From contig CAVEQS010000037.1 in the NCBI GenBank assembly GCA_963618015.1, forward strand, positions 1 to 28,652: 28,652 nt of DNA, read 5' to 3'. The notes under the pieces were generated by a model that had not been told where the DNA came from, did not search any database, and saw only the letters and a program-made list of their open reading frames with translations. Origin of the DNA: Apopatocola sp963618015 (GTDB lineage: Bacteria > Bacillota > Clostridia > Oscillospirales > Oscillospiraceae). This document shows, piece after piece, positions 12,287 to 20,478 of the stretch. How positions within the stretch are numbered: position 1 is the first letter of the stretch; each line of letters starts with the position of its first letter. A program made the position numbers and the translations under genes.

Positions 12287-12456
12287 GGCCGCCTTATGGG
12301 CCGCTTACAGCTGGGCGCGGGGCTCCGCGCACACACGGCGGGGAAATTTCCGGGGCAGCAAAAACACGAGGCAAACCCAAAAAACGCGCCCGCGTGCCCG
12401 GCCGGGCCGTGGGCGGGAAACCGCGCGCGACCGCCGCGCGCACTGGAGGCAACATC

Positions 12457-12831
12457 GTGGCGACACGCGAACAGATCTACGCAGAGCAGCTGCGCGCTCT
12501 CGGCGTCTATCAACCGGCGTTTGAGCCGGAGATCAAAACCCTTGCGGAGCTGGAACGCGATCTCCAGCGGGTGAAAAAGGCGTGGCGCGAAACCGCGCCG
12601 CCAGGCGAAAAGCCGTCGCCGTTAAATCCCCACTATGCTTTGATCACAGCCCTGCGGCGCGAGATCCTCGCGCACCGCGACGCCCTCGGCCTTACGCCGA
12701 AAGCGCTGCGCCGCCTGCGCGAGCGCGGCACCGGCGACGCACCGGATGAGCGGAGCGCGATCGCCGCCCGCCTGGACGCCATCGCTGAGCGCGTCAGCAG
12801 CTACGACGCCGTCGAATCAAACACCGAATAA
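12457..12831 (+). CDS. terS: Terminase small subunit (P27-type)
   Basis: This 124-residue protein is similar in layout to P27-family small terminases: REQIYAEQLRALG, then YQPAFEPEIKTLAELERDL, then APPGEKPSPLNPHYALITALRREILAHRDALGLTPKALRRLR. It recognises phage DNA and feeds it to the large terminase. The GTG at 12457 is preceded by GGAGG at 8 bp. The 170 bp between it and the HNH gene is G+C-rich, contains the palindrome GGAAATTTCC (12342-12351) and shows no convincing gene; it is a plausible site for cos. Confidence 0.85.
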   Translation: MATREQIYAEQLRALGVYQPAFEPEIKTLAELERDLQRVKKAWRETAPPGEKPSPLNPHYALITALRREILAHRDALGLTPKALRRLRERGTGDAPDERSAIAARLDAIAERVSSYDAVESNTE

Positions 12832-12846
12832 GCGCCAGAGCCTGAG

Positions 12847-12896
12847 AGCCCGAGCCTTTACCCTGTCCCACGACAGGGCGAAGGCTCGGGCTTTTT
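12847..12896 (+). terminator. Nested double-hairpin terminator 2
   Basis: AGCCCGAGCCTT/AAGGCTCGGGCT (12847-12858 and 12881-12892) is the outer stem. CCCTGT/ACAGGG (12861-12866, 12873-12878) is the inner one. A T run follows. It lies between small and large terminase, 27 bp upstream of the large terminase start. Confidence 0.85.
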
Positions 12897-12922
12897 TGTT
12901 TTCCCGGAAAGGAGCTGAGAGT

Positions 12923-12939
12923 GTGTCCGAATTGGACAC
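12923..12939. repeat. Dispersed 17-bp palindrome, copy 4 (terminase start)
   Basis: GTGTCCGAATTGGACAC has one mismatch. Its first three bases are the GTG start codon of the large terminase, and it lies 8 bp after AAAGGAG, so a bound protein would compete with ribosome or RNA polymerase movement here. Confidence 0.85.
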
Positions 12940-14761
12940 CGTATTTGACCGCCACCCCCGCGCGCCGCGCTCTCCGCACATGGCGGAGGTGCTCACCTAC
13001 GCCGAGCAGACCGACGCCGACACCGGGATCTGCGATCTGACACGCCTGTCCTGCCGCCGCTTCCTCGACGATCTCGACAGCGGCCGCTGGCTCTTCCGCG
13101 CGGCGCTGCCGGAGTTCTGCGTGGAGATCATGACCGGTCTTTTCGCGTTCTCGCAGGGCGAGCGGCTGGACGGCACGCCTTTGCGCGGCTCGCCGTTGGA
13201 GCTCATGTCCTGGCAGCTTCTCTGCACGTTCGCCATCTGCGGATTCTACCACCCGGAAACCGGCATCCGCCGGTTTACCGAAGCCGGTGTGTTCGCGCCG
13301 CGAAAGACCGTAAAAACCACCTGGGCGGAGGCACTGCAATTTGCGCTTGCCCTCTGGCATCGGCGCAGCGGCGCGAAGTGCAAAACCGTCGCGGGCTCGC
13401 TCAAGCAGGGCATGGAGGGGTTCGACTGGCTTGTCTACAACCTCAAGAAGCTCGGCCTCGTGGCCGACAACAACCCGCCGGACAAGCTGCGTCTGATCGA
13501 CTCATCGCTCGGCCACAGCGTCGAGGGCGAGATCTGGGGCGGTCACATCGATCTGGAAACGCTCGCCTTTAAGCCGGAACTGTTTGACTCGTTCAACGCG
13601 GCGTTCGTCCACCTTGACGAGCTGGAGCTCTACAAAGACCCCCGCGCCTACACCCGACTTCGCGACGCCGCGAAGGGCTACACCAACAAGCTCATCCTCA
13701 CCACGTTCACCGCGGGCGACGACGGCGTCAGCTTCGCCGCCCAGCACCGCGATTACATGGAGAAGATCCTCCGCGGCGTGATCACCGGGCCGGACGCCGA
13801 CCGTATGTTCTGCTTCATGGCCGAGGCCCCGCGCTCGCCGGACGGCGAGGTGGACTTCACGTCCTTGGCCGTCCATCGCGCGGCAAACCCATCCTACGGC
13901 GTGACCATCCGTCCGGACGACATGCTTGCCGCCGCCTTGCAGGCAGAGCATAACCCGACGCTGCGCAAGGAGTTTCTGACGCGCTCGCTCAACGTGTTCG
14001 TGTCGAGCTTCAAGGCATGGTTCGACGTGGAGGAGTTCCGCCGGAGCGATCTCCGGTACGACCTCACCCCCGCCGAGGCCGCGAAGCTCATCAAGTCTGC
14101 TTACGGCGGCGCGGATCTCTCGAAGCTCCACGACCTCACCGCCGCGGCGCTCGTCGGCGAGATCCCCGCAAAGCTCCTTGCAACAGAGGACTGGACGCCG
14201 CCGGAGGACGTGCTCTGCATTCTGCCGCATTGCTGGTTCCCCATCACAGCGGCGGCGGAGAAGGCCGACCAGGACAATATCCCGCTGTTTGGCTGGCAGA
14301 AAGACGGCTGGCTCGACATGCCGAACGAAGCGTCGATGGATCCAACAGAGCCGGTCAAGCAGTTCCTTGCCTGGAAGGCTGCGGGCTGGAAAATCCGCAA
14401 GGTCGGCCACGACCGCAAGTTTGCCCGCGCCTATTACACCGCCATGAAAAAGGCGGGCTTCTCCGTGGTGGATCAGCCGCAGCTCTATCTCCAGAAGAGT
14501 GAGGGCTTCCGTTACATCGAGCACAAGGCAAAGATCAGTTGCCTCTGCTATTTCCACGCCGAGCCGTTCGAGTACTGCATCTCGAACGTCCGCGCGCAGG
14601 AGAAGGTGGACGACGCCGTGCAGTACGAAAAAATTTCTCCCACAAGCCGCATCGACGTGTTCGACGCCGCCGTGTTCGGCACCATCCGAATGCTGATCGA
14701 CACGGACAAGAGCGCAGCCGCCGCGCGCTGGTTTGGGAGCTCAAAGAAAGGGGCTGATTGA
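12923..14761 (+). CDS. terL: Terminase large subunit, GTG start
   Basis: This 612-residue packaging motor has an ATPase domain with APRKTVKTT (125-133) as Walker A and AAFVHLDELE (226-235) as Walker B. A nuclease domain follows (YGGADLSKLHDLTA near residue 395). In most Terminase_1 proteins the P-loop ends G-K-[ST]; here the residue before Lys is Val, an atypical P-loop. The start is GTG at 12923 with AAAGGAG at 8 bp; the longer frame from 12746 is only antecedent sequence. The start codon is the first base triplet of the 17-bp palindrome. Confidence 0.93.
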   Translation: MSELDTVFDRHPRAPRSPHMAEVLTYAEQTDADTGICDLTRLSCRRFLDDLDSGRWLFRAALPEFCVEIMTGLFAFSQGERLDGTPLRGSPLELMSWQLLCTFAICGFYHPETGIRRFTEAGVFAPRKTVKTTWAEALQFALALWHRRSGAKCKTVAGSLKQGMEGFDWLVYNLKKLGLVADNNPPDKLRLIDSSLGHSVEGEIWGGHIDLETLAFKPELFDSFNAAFVHLDELELYKDPRAYTRLRDAAKGYTNKLILTTFTAGDDGVSFAAQHRDYMEKILRGVITGPDADRMFCFMAEAPRSPDGEVDFTSLAVHRAANPSYGVTIRPDDMLAAALQAEHNPTLRKEFLTRSLNVFVSSFKAWFDVEEFRRSDLRYDLTPAEAAKLIKSAYGGADLSKLHDLTAAALVGEIPAKLLATEDWTPPEDVLCILPHCWFPITAAAEKADQDNIPLFGWQKDGWLDMPNEASMDPTEPVKQFLAWKAAGWKIRKVGHDRKFARAYYTAMKKAGFSVVDQPQLYLQKSEGFRYIEHKAKISCLCYFHAEPFEYCISNVRAQEKVDDAVQYEKISPTSRIDVFDAAVFGTIRMLIDTDKSAAAARWFGSSKKGAD

Positions 14762-15947
14762 ATCGGGCATCTTTTCCCGCCGCAATAAGGCGGCAAAGCA
14801 ATCGCAGAGCGTTGTCATCGGCTTGCAGCCCACGTCGCCGGGCGTGATCTGTCCGCCCGGCTACCACGCGATGATCGACGCGCCGGAGGTGGCTGCGGCA
14901 ATCTGGCGCATCGCCGACATGATCGGCAGCATGACGATCCACCTCATGCAGAACACCGACAAGGGCGATGTTCGCGTCCGCAACGAGCTCGCGCGGAAGG
15001 TGGACATTGATCCTTTCTCGCTCACCACGCGGCAGACCTGGGTCAACTGGATCGTTCAGCAAATGCTTCTCGAGGGCAACGCCTTTGTCCTGCCGACCAC
15101 ATCCGGCGGGATCCTCACGGATCTTGTTCCCATGCCGCAGGCCGTCGCGCAGCTTCGGCCGGACGGAAACCCCTACGAGATCGTGCAGAACGGCACGGCC
15201 TTCCGCCCGGACGAAGTCCTCCACTTCCGGCTCCGGCCAGACGTGCGAAAACCGTGGCTCGGCTGCTCGCCGCGCGTACAGCTCTCCGCCGTCGTAGACA
15301 GCATCATGGCCGCGCAGACGACCAAGACCGCCATGATGTCGAGTGACTATAAACCGCCGATCATCATCTCGGTCAACGCGGACACCGACCTTGCCGACGA
15401 AGATCTCCGAACGAAGTTCCTCGAGAACTTCTGGAAACGCAAGAACCCTGACGAGCCGGTCGTCCTCCCTGCGGACGTGATGAGCGTGAACAGCGTTAAG
15501 CCTCTCTCGCTCACGGATCTCGCCATCAAAGACGGTGTCGAGCTCGACCGCCGCAGCGTCGGCGCGATCTTCGGCGTGCCGGGCTTCCTTCTCGGCGTCG
15601 GAAGCTTCAACCGCGAGGAGTTCAACGTGTTCGTTTCGACCGTCCTCCGCCCGCTGGCGCAGGTGATCGAGCAGGAGCTGACGAAAAAGCTGCTCTACGC
15701 GAGCGACCTCTATTTCCGCTTCAACAGCCGCAGCCTCTACGCCTACGACCTCAAGGATCTCGCATCCATCGGAAACGAGGAGTTCGTCCGCGGCTTGATG
15801 ACCGGAAACGAGGTGCGCGACTGGATCGGCCTCTCCCCGAGGGAAGGCCTTGACGAGCTCGTCATGCTGGAGAATTACATCCCCGCCGACCGGATCGGCG
15901 ACCAGAAAAAACTGACAGGAGGCGATACCAATGCCGACGAAACCTGA
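14733..15947 (+). CDS. Portal protein, HK97 family
   Basis: This protein of about 404 residues has HK97-type portal features: ICPPGYHAM, PEVAAAIWRIADMIGSM, then GNAFVLP, IIISVNADTDLADEDL, the FGVPGFLLG motif (about 280-288) and NVFVSTVLRPLAQVIEQEL. It forms the dodecameric ring at one capsid vertex through which DNA enters. The frame starts at TTG 14733, but there is no good ribosome binding site before it. AAAGGGG at 14747-14753 suggests a start a few codons later at a non-ATG codon. It overlaps the terminase end by 29 bp and the protease start by 17 bp. Confidence 0.9.
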   Translation: MGAQRKGLIESGIFSRRNKAAKQSQSVVIGLQPTSPGVICPPGYHAMIDAPEVAAAIWRIADMIGSMTIHLMQNTDKGDVRVRNELARKVDIDPFSLTTRQTWVNWIVQQMLLEGNAFVLPTTSGGILTDLVPMPQAVAQLRPDGNPYEIVQNGTAFRPDEVLHFRLRPDVRKPWLGCSPRVQLSAVVDSIMAAQTTKTAMMSSDYKPPIIISVNADTDLADEDLRTKFLENFWKRKNPDEPVVLPADVMSVNSVKPLSLTDLAIKDGVELDRRSVGAIFGVPGFLLGVGSFNREEFNVFVSTVLRPLAQVIEQELTKKLLYASDLYFRFNSRSLYAYDLKDLASIGNEEFVRGLMTGNEVRDWIGLSPREGLDELVMLENYIPADRIGDQKKLTGGDTNADET

Positions 15948-16524
15948 CCGGCAGACGCGGCAGATCCGCAGCATTCCGGGTTCGTTTCAGACCCGGACGC
16001 TGGAAAGCGGCGAGCCGGTGATCGAAGGCTATTTCGCCGTTTTCAATTCGGACTATTTTCTTTGGCCGGGCGCGACGGAGCGCGTTGCCCCCGGTTCCTT
16101 CGCGGACGAGCTTCACGCCGACGTCCGCGCCCTGTGCGACCACAACACGCGCATCGTGCTCGGCCGCACGACCGCCGGAACGCTCACGCTCACCGAGGAT
16201 GAGCGCGGGCTCTACGGCACCATCAGAATCAACACGGCAGACAGCGACGCCATGAACCTCTATGCGCGCGTGCAGCGCGGCGACGTGTCGCAGTGCTCGT
16301 TTGGTTTCGACATCCTCGACGAGGAATACATCATCAACCCCGACGGCTCAGAGCTCTGGCTTATCCGCAAGGTGAAGCTCTACGAGGTCTCGGTCGTCAC
16401 GTTCCCGGCCTACGAGGAGACAAGCGTCTCTGCCCGCAGCGCCGACACCCCCGCCCGGCGCGAGCGTCGTCTCGCCGCCTGGAAAAACAACATGAAGGAG
16501 AGACTTGCAAAATGCTCAAAGTAA
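15931..16524 (+). CDS. Prohead protease, HK97 family
   Basis: This 197-residue serine protease cuts the capsid delta domain during maturation. It has the VIEGYFAVFN start motif, VAPGSF, the catalytic His in DHNTRIVLGR (H71) and Ser in QCSFGF (S123), and a 'YEVSVVTFPAYEET' strand typical of peptidase U35. The ATG at 15931 has ACAGGAGG 7 bp upstream. The last 13 bp overlap the capsid gene. Confidence 0.93.
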   Translation: MPTKPDRQTRQIRSIPGSFQTRTLESGEPVIEGYFAVFNSDYFLWPGATERVAPGSFADELHADVRALCDHNTRIVLGRTTAGTLTLTEDERGLYGTIRINTADSDAMNLYARVQRGDVSQCSFGFDILDEEYIINPDGSELWLIRKVKLYEVSVVTFPAYEETSVSARSADTPARRERRLAAWKNNMKERLAKCSK

Positions 16525-17855
16525 TCATGCTTCGCAAGAAACAGGACCAGCTCGAAAAGCGCGAGGCCGAGCTCCGCTCGAAGCTCGCCGGGTACAAGCA
16601 GCGCGAGGATGAGCTCGCGCAGGCCATTGCCGCCGCGACCGAGGAGGACACCTCCGACATTGAGGCCGCCGTCGCCGAGCTGGAGACCAACCAGGCTGAC
16701 ACGAAGGCCGAGCTCAAGCGCATCCGCGACGAACTCGACAAGGTCATCGGCGAGATCGAGGACGCCGAAAAGGCGCAGGAAGAGGCTCTCTCCGGAGAGA
16801 CCGGCAGCGGTGACACCGGCGATGACAGCGAGGCGCGCTCCCGCCGCCGCAGCGTCCAGCGCTTCGATGTCCGAGCCGCCGCTGAGTTCCAGCGCACCGG
16901 CAAGCGCACCTACAAGGATGTCCGCAAATTCCTCCGTGCAGGTCTTACCCCTGTCCTGAGCTCTTCCGCCGGCGTCATCGGTCCGACCGTTGTCGGCGGC
17001 ATCAATGACCCCGTCGGCGGCCCCTCCGCCCTCATCGATCTCCTCAAGATGACTGAGCTGGAAGGCAACGCGGTGTACAAGGTCGCCGTCATGACGGCTG
17101 ACTCCACCGCGAACACCTTCACCGAAGGCACCGCGCCCACGGAAAGCGAGCCGACGTTCGCCGAGGTCTCGCTCACTCCCTCCAATGTTGGCACGCTTGC
17201 CTACGTATCCCGAATGATCCGCAAGCAGTCCCCGCTGAACTACGAGGAGAAGGTCAACGAATCCGCCCGCCGCGCGCTGCGCAAAAAGCTGACCGGCATG
17301 GCCGTCACGGCGATCACCGCCAGCACCCTCAACGATTCGTTCGATCTCATCGCCGCGTCTTCTGCGACGACCGGTGCCGCCCTGTTCGATCAGAACCTTT
17401 TGTCGGACATCATCCTTACCTACGGCGGCGACGAGAACGTGGAAGGTGCCGCGGTCCTCTTCCTCAACAAGAAGGACCTTAAGGCGTTTGCGGCCGTCCG
17501 GGGCACGAACGAATATCTCCCGGTTTATTCCATCATCCCCGACACGGCCACGCCCAGCACCGGCATCATCAAGGACAACAACGGTCTTTCCTGCCGCTAC
17601 TGCCTCTGCTCCGACGTCACCGCGCTCTCTGATCTCTCGCTCACCACGACCGCCAAGAAAACCATGTTCTATGGCAACCCGCAGGCGGCGGAGCTCGCTC
17701 TCTGGGGCGGCTTCGATGTGGAGGTAAACGACGGCTACAAATTCGCCGAAGGCCTGCTGACCGTCCGCGGCGAAGTGCTCGCCGACGTGGATGTCACCAC
17801 GAAGGGCGGCTTTGTCGTTGTCACGGCAAAGAAGGGCACCGACAGCCAGAGCTGA
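16512..17855 (+). CDS. Major capsid protein, HK97 fold
   Basis: This 447-residue protein has an N-terminal delta/scaffold domain (residues 1-about 115) of long charged coiled coil. The HK97-fold mature part follows, with SAGVIGPTVVGGI, then LKMTELEGNAVYKVAV, TFAEVSLTPSNVGTLAYVSRM and the terminal FVVVTAKK. The ATG at 16512 has AGGAGAG 9 bp upstream; the longer frame is the protease in another frame. The prohead protease upstream is expected to cut between the coiled coil and the mature domain, around the acidic-basic switch near residue 110. Confidence 0.93.
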   Translation: MLKVIMLRKKQDQLEKREAELRSKLAGYKQREDELAQAIAAATEEDTSDIEAAVAELETNQADTKAELKRIRDELDKVIGEIEDAEKAQEEALSGETGSGDTGDDSEARSRRRSVQRFDVRAAAEFQRTGKRTYKDVRKFLRAGLTPVLSSSAGVIGPTVVGGINDPVGGPSALIDLLKMTELEGNAVYKVAVMTADSTANTFTEGTAPTESEPTFAEVSLTPSNVGTLAYVSRMIRKQSPLNYEEKVNESARRALRKKLTGMAVTAITASTLNDSFDLIAASSATTGAALFDQNLLSDIILTYGGDENVEGAAVLFLNKKDLKAFAAVRGTNEYLPVYSIIPDTATPSTGIIKDNNGLSCRYCLCSDVTALSDLSLTTTAKKTMFYGNPQAAELALWGGFDVEVNDGYKFAEGLLTVRGEVLADVDVTTKGGFVVVTAKKGTDSQS

Positions 17856-17873
17856 TATCTCCGCAGAAGCGCT

Positions 17874-17900
17874 CCCCTGTGTCCAATTTGGACACAGGGG
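17874..17900. repeat. Dispersed palindrome, copy 5, extended to 27 bp (after the capsid gene)
   Basis: The GTGTCCAATTTGGACAC core at 17879-17895 is extended by CCCCT/AGGGG to a 13-bp-arm perfect repeat. It is the only large structure in the 72-bp gap between capsid and connector genes. As RNA it would form an 11-bp stem, but no T run follows, so it could be a protein site, an RNA-stability hairpin or a partial terminator. Confidence 0.85.
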
Positions 17901-17927
17901 AATCCCCGTTGAAAGGAGGGCTGACTC

Positions 17928-18224
17928 GTGGCTGACACCGCGACCGCCTACAACCTGATGGTGGCCGATCTCGGCTACACCGGGACGGACATCCCCGACG
18001 AGACCAAAACCCTCATGCAGACGAAGCTTGCCGCCGCCGTTGTGCAGCTCGAAGCAAAGGGCATCACGCTCGATCTCTCCGCGCCGACGGACAACGAGCT
18101 GCTGAGCGCGTACGCCGCCTGGATGTACCGCCAGCGCGCGAGCGAGTCGGCCATGCCGACGTATCTCCGCTATGCGCTGAATAACCGTATCGTCCGCGAC
18201 GCGTCGCAGGAGGCCACCGCATGA
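17928..18224 (+). CDS. Head-tail connector (gp6-like), GTG start
   Basis: This 98-residue helical protein (DTATAYNLMVADLGYTG...KTLMQTKLAAAVVQLEAKGI...LLSAYAAWMYRQR) has the layout of phage gp6-type connectors that bind the portal. The GTG at 17928 has AAAGGAGG 10 bp upstream. The position after the capsid and before the head-closure gene is the classical one. Confidence 0.8.
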   Translation: MADTATAYNLMVADLGYTGTDIPDETKTLMQTKLAAAVVQLEAKGITLDLSAPTDNELLSAYAAWMYRQRASESAMPTYLRYALNNRIVRDASQEATA

Positions 18225-18565
18225 ACGTTTACGACAGAGAAGTCAAGATCTATGCGCTCGACGCCGGAACGCCGCTCCAGACGAAGCTGCGCTTCGTTTC
18301 GCGCCATCTCGGCCGCGAGGAGAGCGTGTACGCCTCCCGGTATTGGGACAGCGTGCAGGCCGGATCGCAGATCGACAAAATGGTCGTTGTGCCGTTCGGC
18401 CGCATGATCGAGACAGGCATGTTTGCCGTCGTCTCCGGCGGCACGCCGATGCGCATCGAACAGGCACAGTATGAGTACGACGCCGACGGCAACCCCGTCA
18501 CGCGCCTCTCGCTGCGCCGCATGGACGACCGCTATGCGATCGCCGCGCCGGAGGTGACGAAATGA
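18221..18565 (+). CDS. Head closure protein (SPP1 gp16-like)
   Basis: This 114-residue beta-rich protein has 'DREVKIYALDAGTP', 'RFVSRHLGREESVYASRYWDSVQAG' and the ending 'SLRRMDDRYA'. It is typical of small head-closure proteins that seal the packaged head before the tail joins. The ATG at 18221 overlaps the connector stop by 4 bp. Confidence 0.78.
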   Translation: MNVYDREVKIYALDAGTPLQTKLRFVSRHLGREESVYASRYWDSVQAGSQIDKMVVVPFGRMIETGMFAVVSGGTPMRIEQAQYEYDADGNPVTRLSLRRMDDRYAIAAPEVTK

Positions 18566-18879
18566 CGCTCGAAAAGCTCATCGCGCTGCTCCAGACGATC
18601 TGCCCGGAGACTTATGCACATGTCGCGCCGCAGGGCGTCAAGCGCTACATCGTGGCCCACACCTACCCCGGCGCGAGCCTCTACGGCAGTGATCAGAACC
18701 TTTTCGACATTGAGAAGGTGCAGCTCGATATCCTCACGCAGGACAAGGCCGACACGCTGCCGCTTGACGTGTGTGAGCTGCTGCGCACCTGGTGCATCAC
18801 CTACACGCTGGAAGAGTTCGGCGCGTATGACGACGACTGGGCGGCGCTTCGCACGATCGTGCAGTTGGAGCTGATCTGA
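18562..18879 (+). CDS. Tail completion/terminator-like protein
   Basis: This 105-residue protein ('LEKLIALLQTICPETYAHVAPQGVKRYIV', then 'IEKVQLDILTQDKADTLPLDVCELLRTW') has the small alpha/beta layout of tail-completion proteins that cap the tail tube. The family call is based mainly on position between head closure and gp10-like genes, so it is uncertain. It overlaps its neighbours by 4 bp and 1 bp. Confidence 0.68.
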   Translation: MTLEKLIALLQTICPETYAHVAPQGVKRYIVAHTYPGASLYGSDQNLFDIEKVQLDILTQDKADTLPLDVCELLRTWCITYTLEEFGAYDDDWAALRTIVQLELI

Positions 18880-19325
18880 TGGCCGGCTTTCGTTGCAACG
18901 GCATGGATGAGCTGAATATTTCTCTTGATCAGCTCGCCCAGACGCCGGAGGAGACAAAGTATTCCATGTTGGAAGCGGGCGCCGCCGTGCTTGCCTCAAA
19001 ATGGCGAGAGACGCTGGAAGCTATAAAGCGTTCCGGCCATCTTATCGAGAGCATCAAAGCCAAACGCAAAACCGGCGATGACGGCCCCTATGTGCTCGTC
19101 ACCCCGGAGGGAAGACGTCCCAGCGAGTACCGCGGCATCCGGAAAACCAAGAAAATGGGCAACTACAAGAAGACTAACGCCGAAGTTGCCTATGTCCTGG
19201 AATACGGCACGCCACGTATGGCAGCAACCCATTGGATGGAAACGGCCAACGAGGAGGCGAGCGACGAGGTTGTCTCCGCCGAGGCTGCCGTCTGGGATGA
19301 ATACCTGAAATCATTGAATTTGTAA
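18879..19325 (+). CDS. HK97 gp10-like tail-joining protein
   Basis: This 148-residue protein follows the HK97 gp10 pattern: a central helix (AGAAVLASKWRETLEAIKRSGHLIESIKAK), then 'VAYVLEYGTPRMAATHWMETA', the usual 'vAa.vEyGT....a.pfl..A' ending. It joins the head connector and tail tube. The ATG at 18879 shares one base with the previous stop (TGATG). Confidence 0.85.
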   Translation: MAGFRCNGMDELNISLDQLAQTPEETKYSMLEAGAAVLASKWRETLEAIKRSGHLIESIKAKRKTGDDGPYVLVTPEGRRPSEYRGIRKTKKMGNYKKTNAEVAYVLEYGTPRMAATHWMETANEEASDEVVSAEAAVWDEYLKSLNL

Positions 19326-19338
19326 AGGAAGTGAATCC

Positions 19339-19950
19339 ATGGCAGTCACTACCAAAACCGTAAAAGTCCCCATTGGCATGCGCAAATCCTACTGGGCACC
19401 GATCAAAACTGAGCCGGACACCGGACATCCGACTTACGACACCATGATCGACATGGGCGCTGCCGTGAGCGGCACGCTCACGATCACGACCGCGACGCTC
19501 TCCATCTACGGCGACGACGTGGAACAGGTCGGCGATGAGAGTTTCGTCTCCGCGCAGCTCGACGCAGAAACCACCTGCTCCGACCTCGAGATCAACGCCA
19601 ATATCTACGGCCACACCTACGCCGAGGCTACCGGCGAGGACAGCGGCAAGGACGACCACGCGCCTTATGGCGGATACGGCTTTCTTGAACCCATCATGCT
19701 CAAGGACAAGTCCGTCATCTTCCGCGGCACGTTTATCCGCCGCTGCACCGCGATCGCGTCCGCCGAGAAGGCCGACGCCGCGACGCGCGCCGAGAGCATC
19801 ACGCCGCAGAACAACAAGGTCTCCTTCAAGTGCACGGCCGACAACTCGGGTTCTTGGCGAGTCCGCAAGGAGTTCACCGGCACGGGCGCGGAGGCCGCTG
19901 CGGACACCTGGCTCAAATCGCAGTTTACCCAGACAAACCCCGCCGCCTGA
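19339..19950 (+). CDS. Major tail tube protein
   Basis: This 203-residue protein is predicted all-beta ('GMRKSYWAPI', 'LTITTATLSIYGDDVEQVGDE', 'GYGFLEPIMLKDKSVIFRGTFIRRC'), the layout of siphovirus tail tube proteins that stack as hexamers around the tape measure. AAGGAAG lies about 9 bp before the ATG at 19339. A strong hairpin follows, which is common after this highly expressed gene. Confidence 0.87.
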   Translation: MAVTTKTVKVPIGMRKSYWAPIKTEPDTGHPTYDTMIDMGAAVSGTLTITTATLSIYGDDVEQVGDESFVSAQLDAETTCSDLEINANIYGHTYAEATGEDSGKDDHAPYGGYGFLEPIMLKDKSVIFRGTFIRRCTAIASAEKADAATRAESITPQNNKVSFKCTADNSGSWRVRKEFTGTGAEAAADTWLKSQFTQTNPAA

Positions 19951-19960
19951 CGCACGCGCA

Positions 19961-19991
19961 CGGAGGCAGCCGTCGCGGCTGCCTCCGCTTT
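19961..19991 (+). terminator. Hairpin/terminator after the tail tube gene
   Basis: CGGAGGCAGCC (19961-19971) and GGCTGCCTCCG (19977-19987) form an 11-bp perfect stem with a 5-base loop and a short T run. It probably lowers transcription into the less abundant downstream tail genes. Confidence 0.75.
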
Positions 19992-20016
19992 TCATTTCGA
20001 CCGAAAGGAGCCGACC

Positions 20017-20478
20017 ATGCGCTCTGTAAAATTCACCTTCCGCGGCAGCGAGTACGTCCTCGCCGTCACCGCCGCGGCGCTCTTCGCCGTTTACGACCAG
20101 TTCGGCACCGGCGATGTTTTCGAGACGACCCGCTGCATGGATCCCTCGCTTGACGGCTGGGAGAACTGCTGCCATCTCGCGGCGCTGCTCTCCGAACAGG
20201 GCGCGGCGCAGCGGGCATATCTGCACCGCCCGCCCGTGCCGACACTCGACGCGGAATACCTCATGCGTACTGCCTCGCCGACAGACGCGCTCAACCTTCG
20301 CAGCGCGATCCGCGAGGCGTTCCGCCTCGGCTTTGCCCGCGAGATCACCGAGGACCAGGACGAAGAGATCAATCTTGTGCTCCTCGAGAAGGAGCGGGAG
20401 GACGCCGAAAAAAAAGAGAATCCCCCGGCGCGATCCGGGCGCGGTGGCTGGCCGTGGCGGCGCGCTGCCTCAATCTGA
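20017..20478 (+). CDS. Tail assembly chaperone (short, G-type)
   Basis: This 153-residue protein ('MRSVKFTFRGSEYVLAVTAAALFAVYDQFG', 'PTDALNLRSAIREAFRLGF', acidic C-terminus) lies between tail tube and tape measure, where siphoviruses encode the G chaperone. The chaperone coats the tape measure before tube assembly. ATG at 20017 has AAAGGAG at 9 bp. The frame contains an eight-A run at 20408-20415 that allows a longer -1 frameshift product. Confidence 0.85.
   Translation: MRSVKFTFRGSEYVLAVTAAALFAVYDQFGTGDVFETTRCMDPSLDGWENCCHLAALLSEQGAAQRAYLHRPPVPTLDAEYLMRTASPTDALNLRSAIREAFRLGFAREITEDQDEEINLVLLEKEREDAEKKENPPARSGRGGWPWRRAASI

Noticed and set aside
12287..12456. Possible extended N-terminus of the small terminase or an extra gene
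   Set aside because: The upstream reading frame is low complexity and basic, with no initiation signals; the GTG at 12457 has a good ribosome binding site.
13502..14557. Leftward reading frame (351 residues) opposite the large terminase
   Set aside because: It mirrors codon structure of the terminase; no start signals.
14535..15974. Leftward reading frame (479 residues) opposite portal
   Set aside because: An antisense shadow; the portal gene on the other strand has clear motifs and correct position.
17874..17900. Simple rho-independent terminator after capsid
   Set aside because: No T run follows the stem, and the core matches six other dispersed copies, so it is better treated as a member of that repeat.
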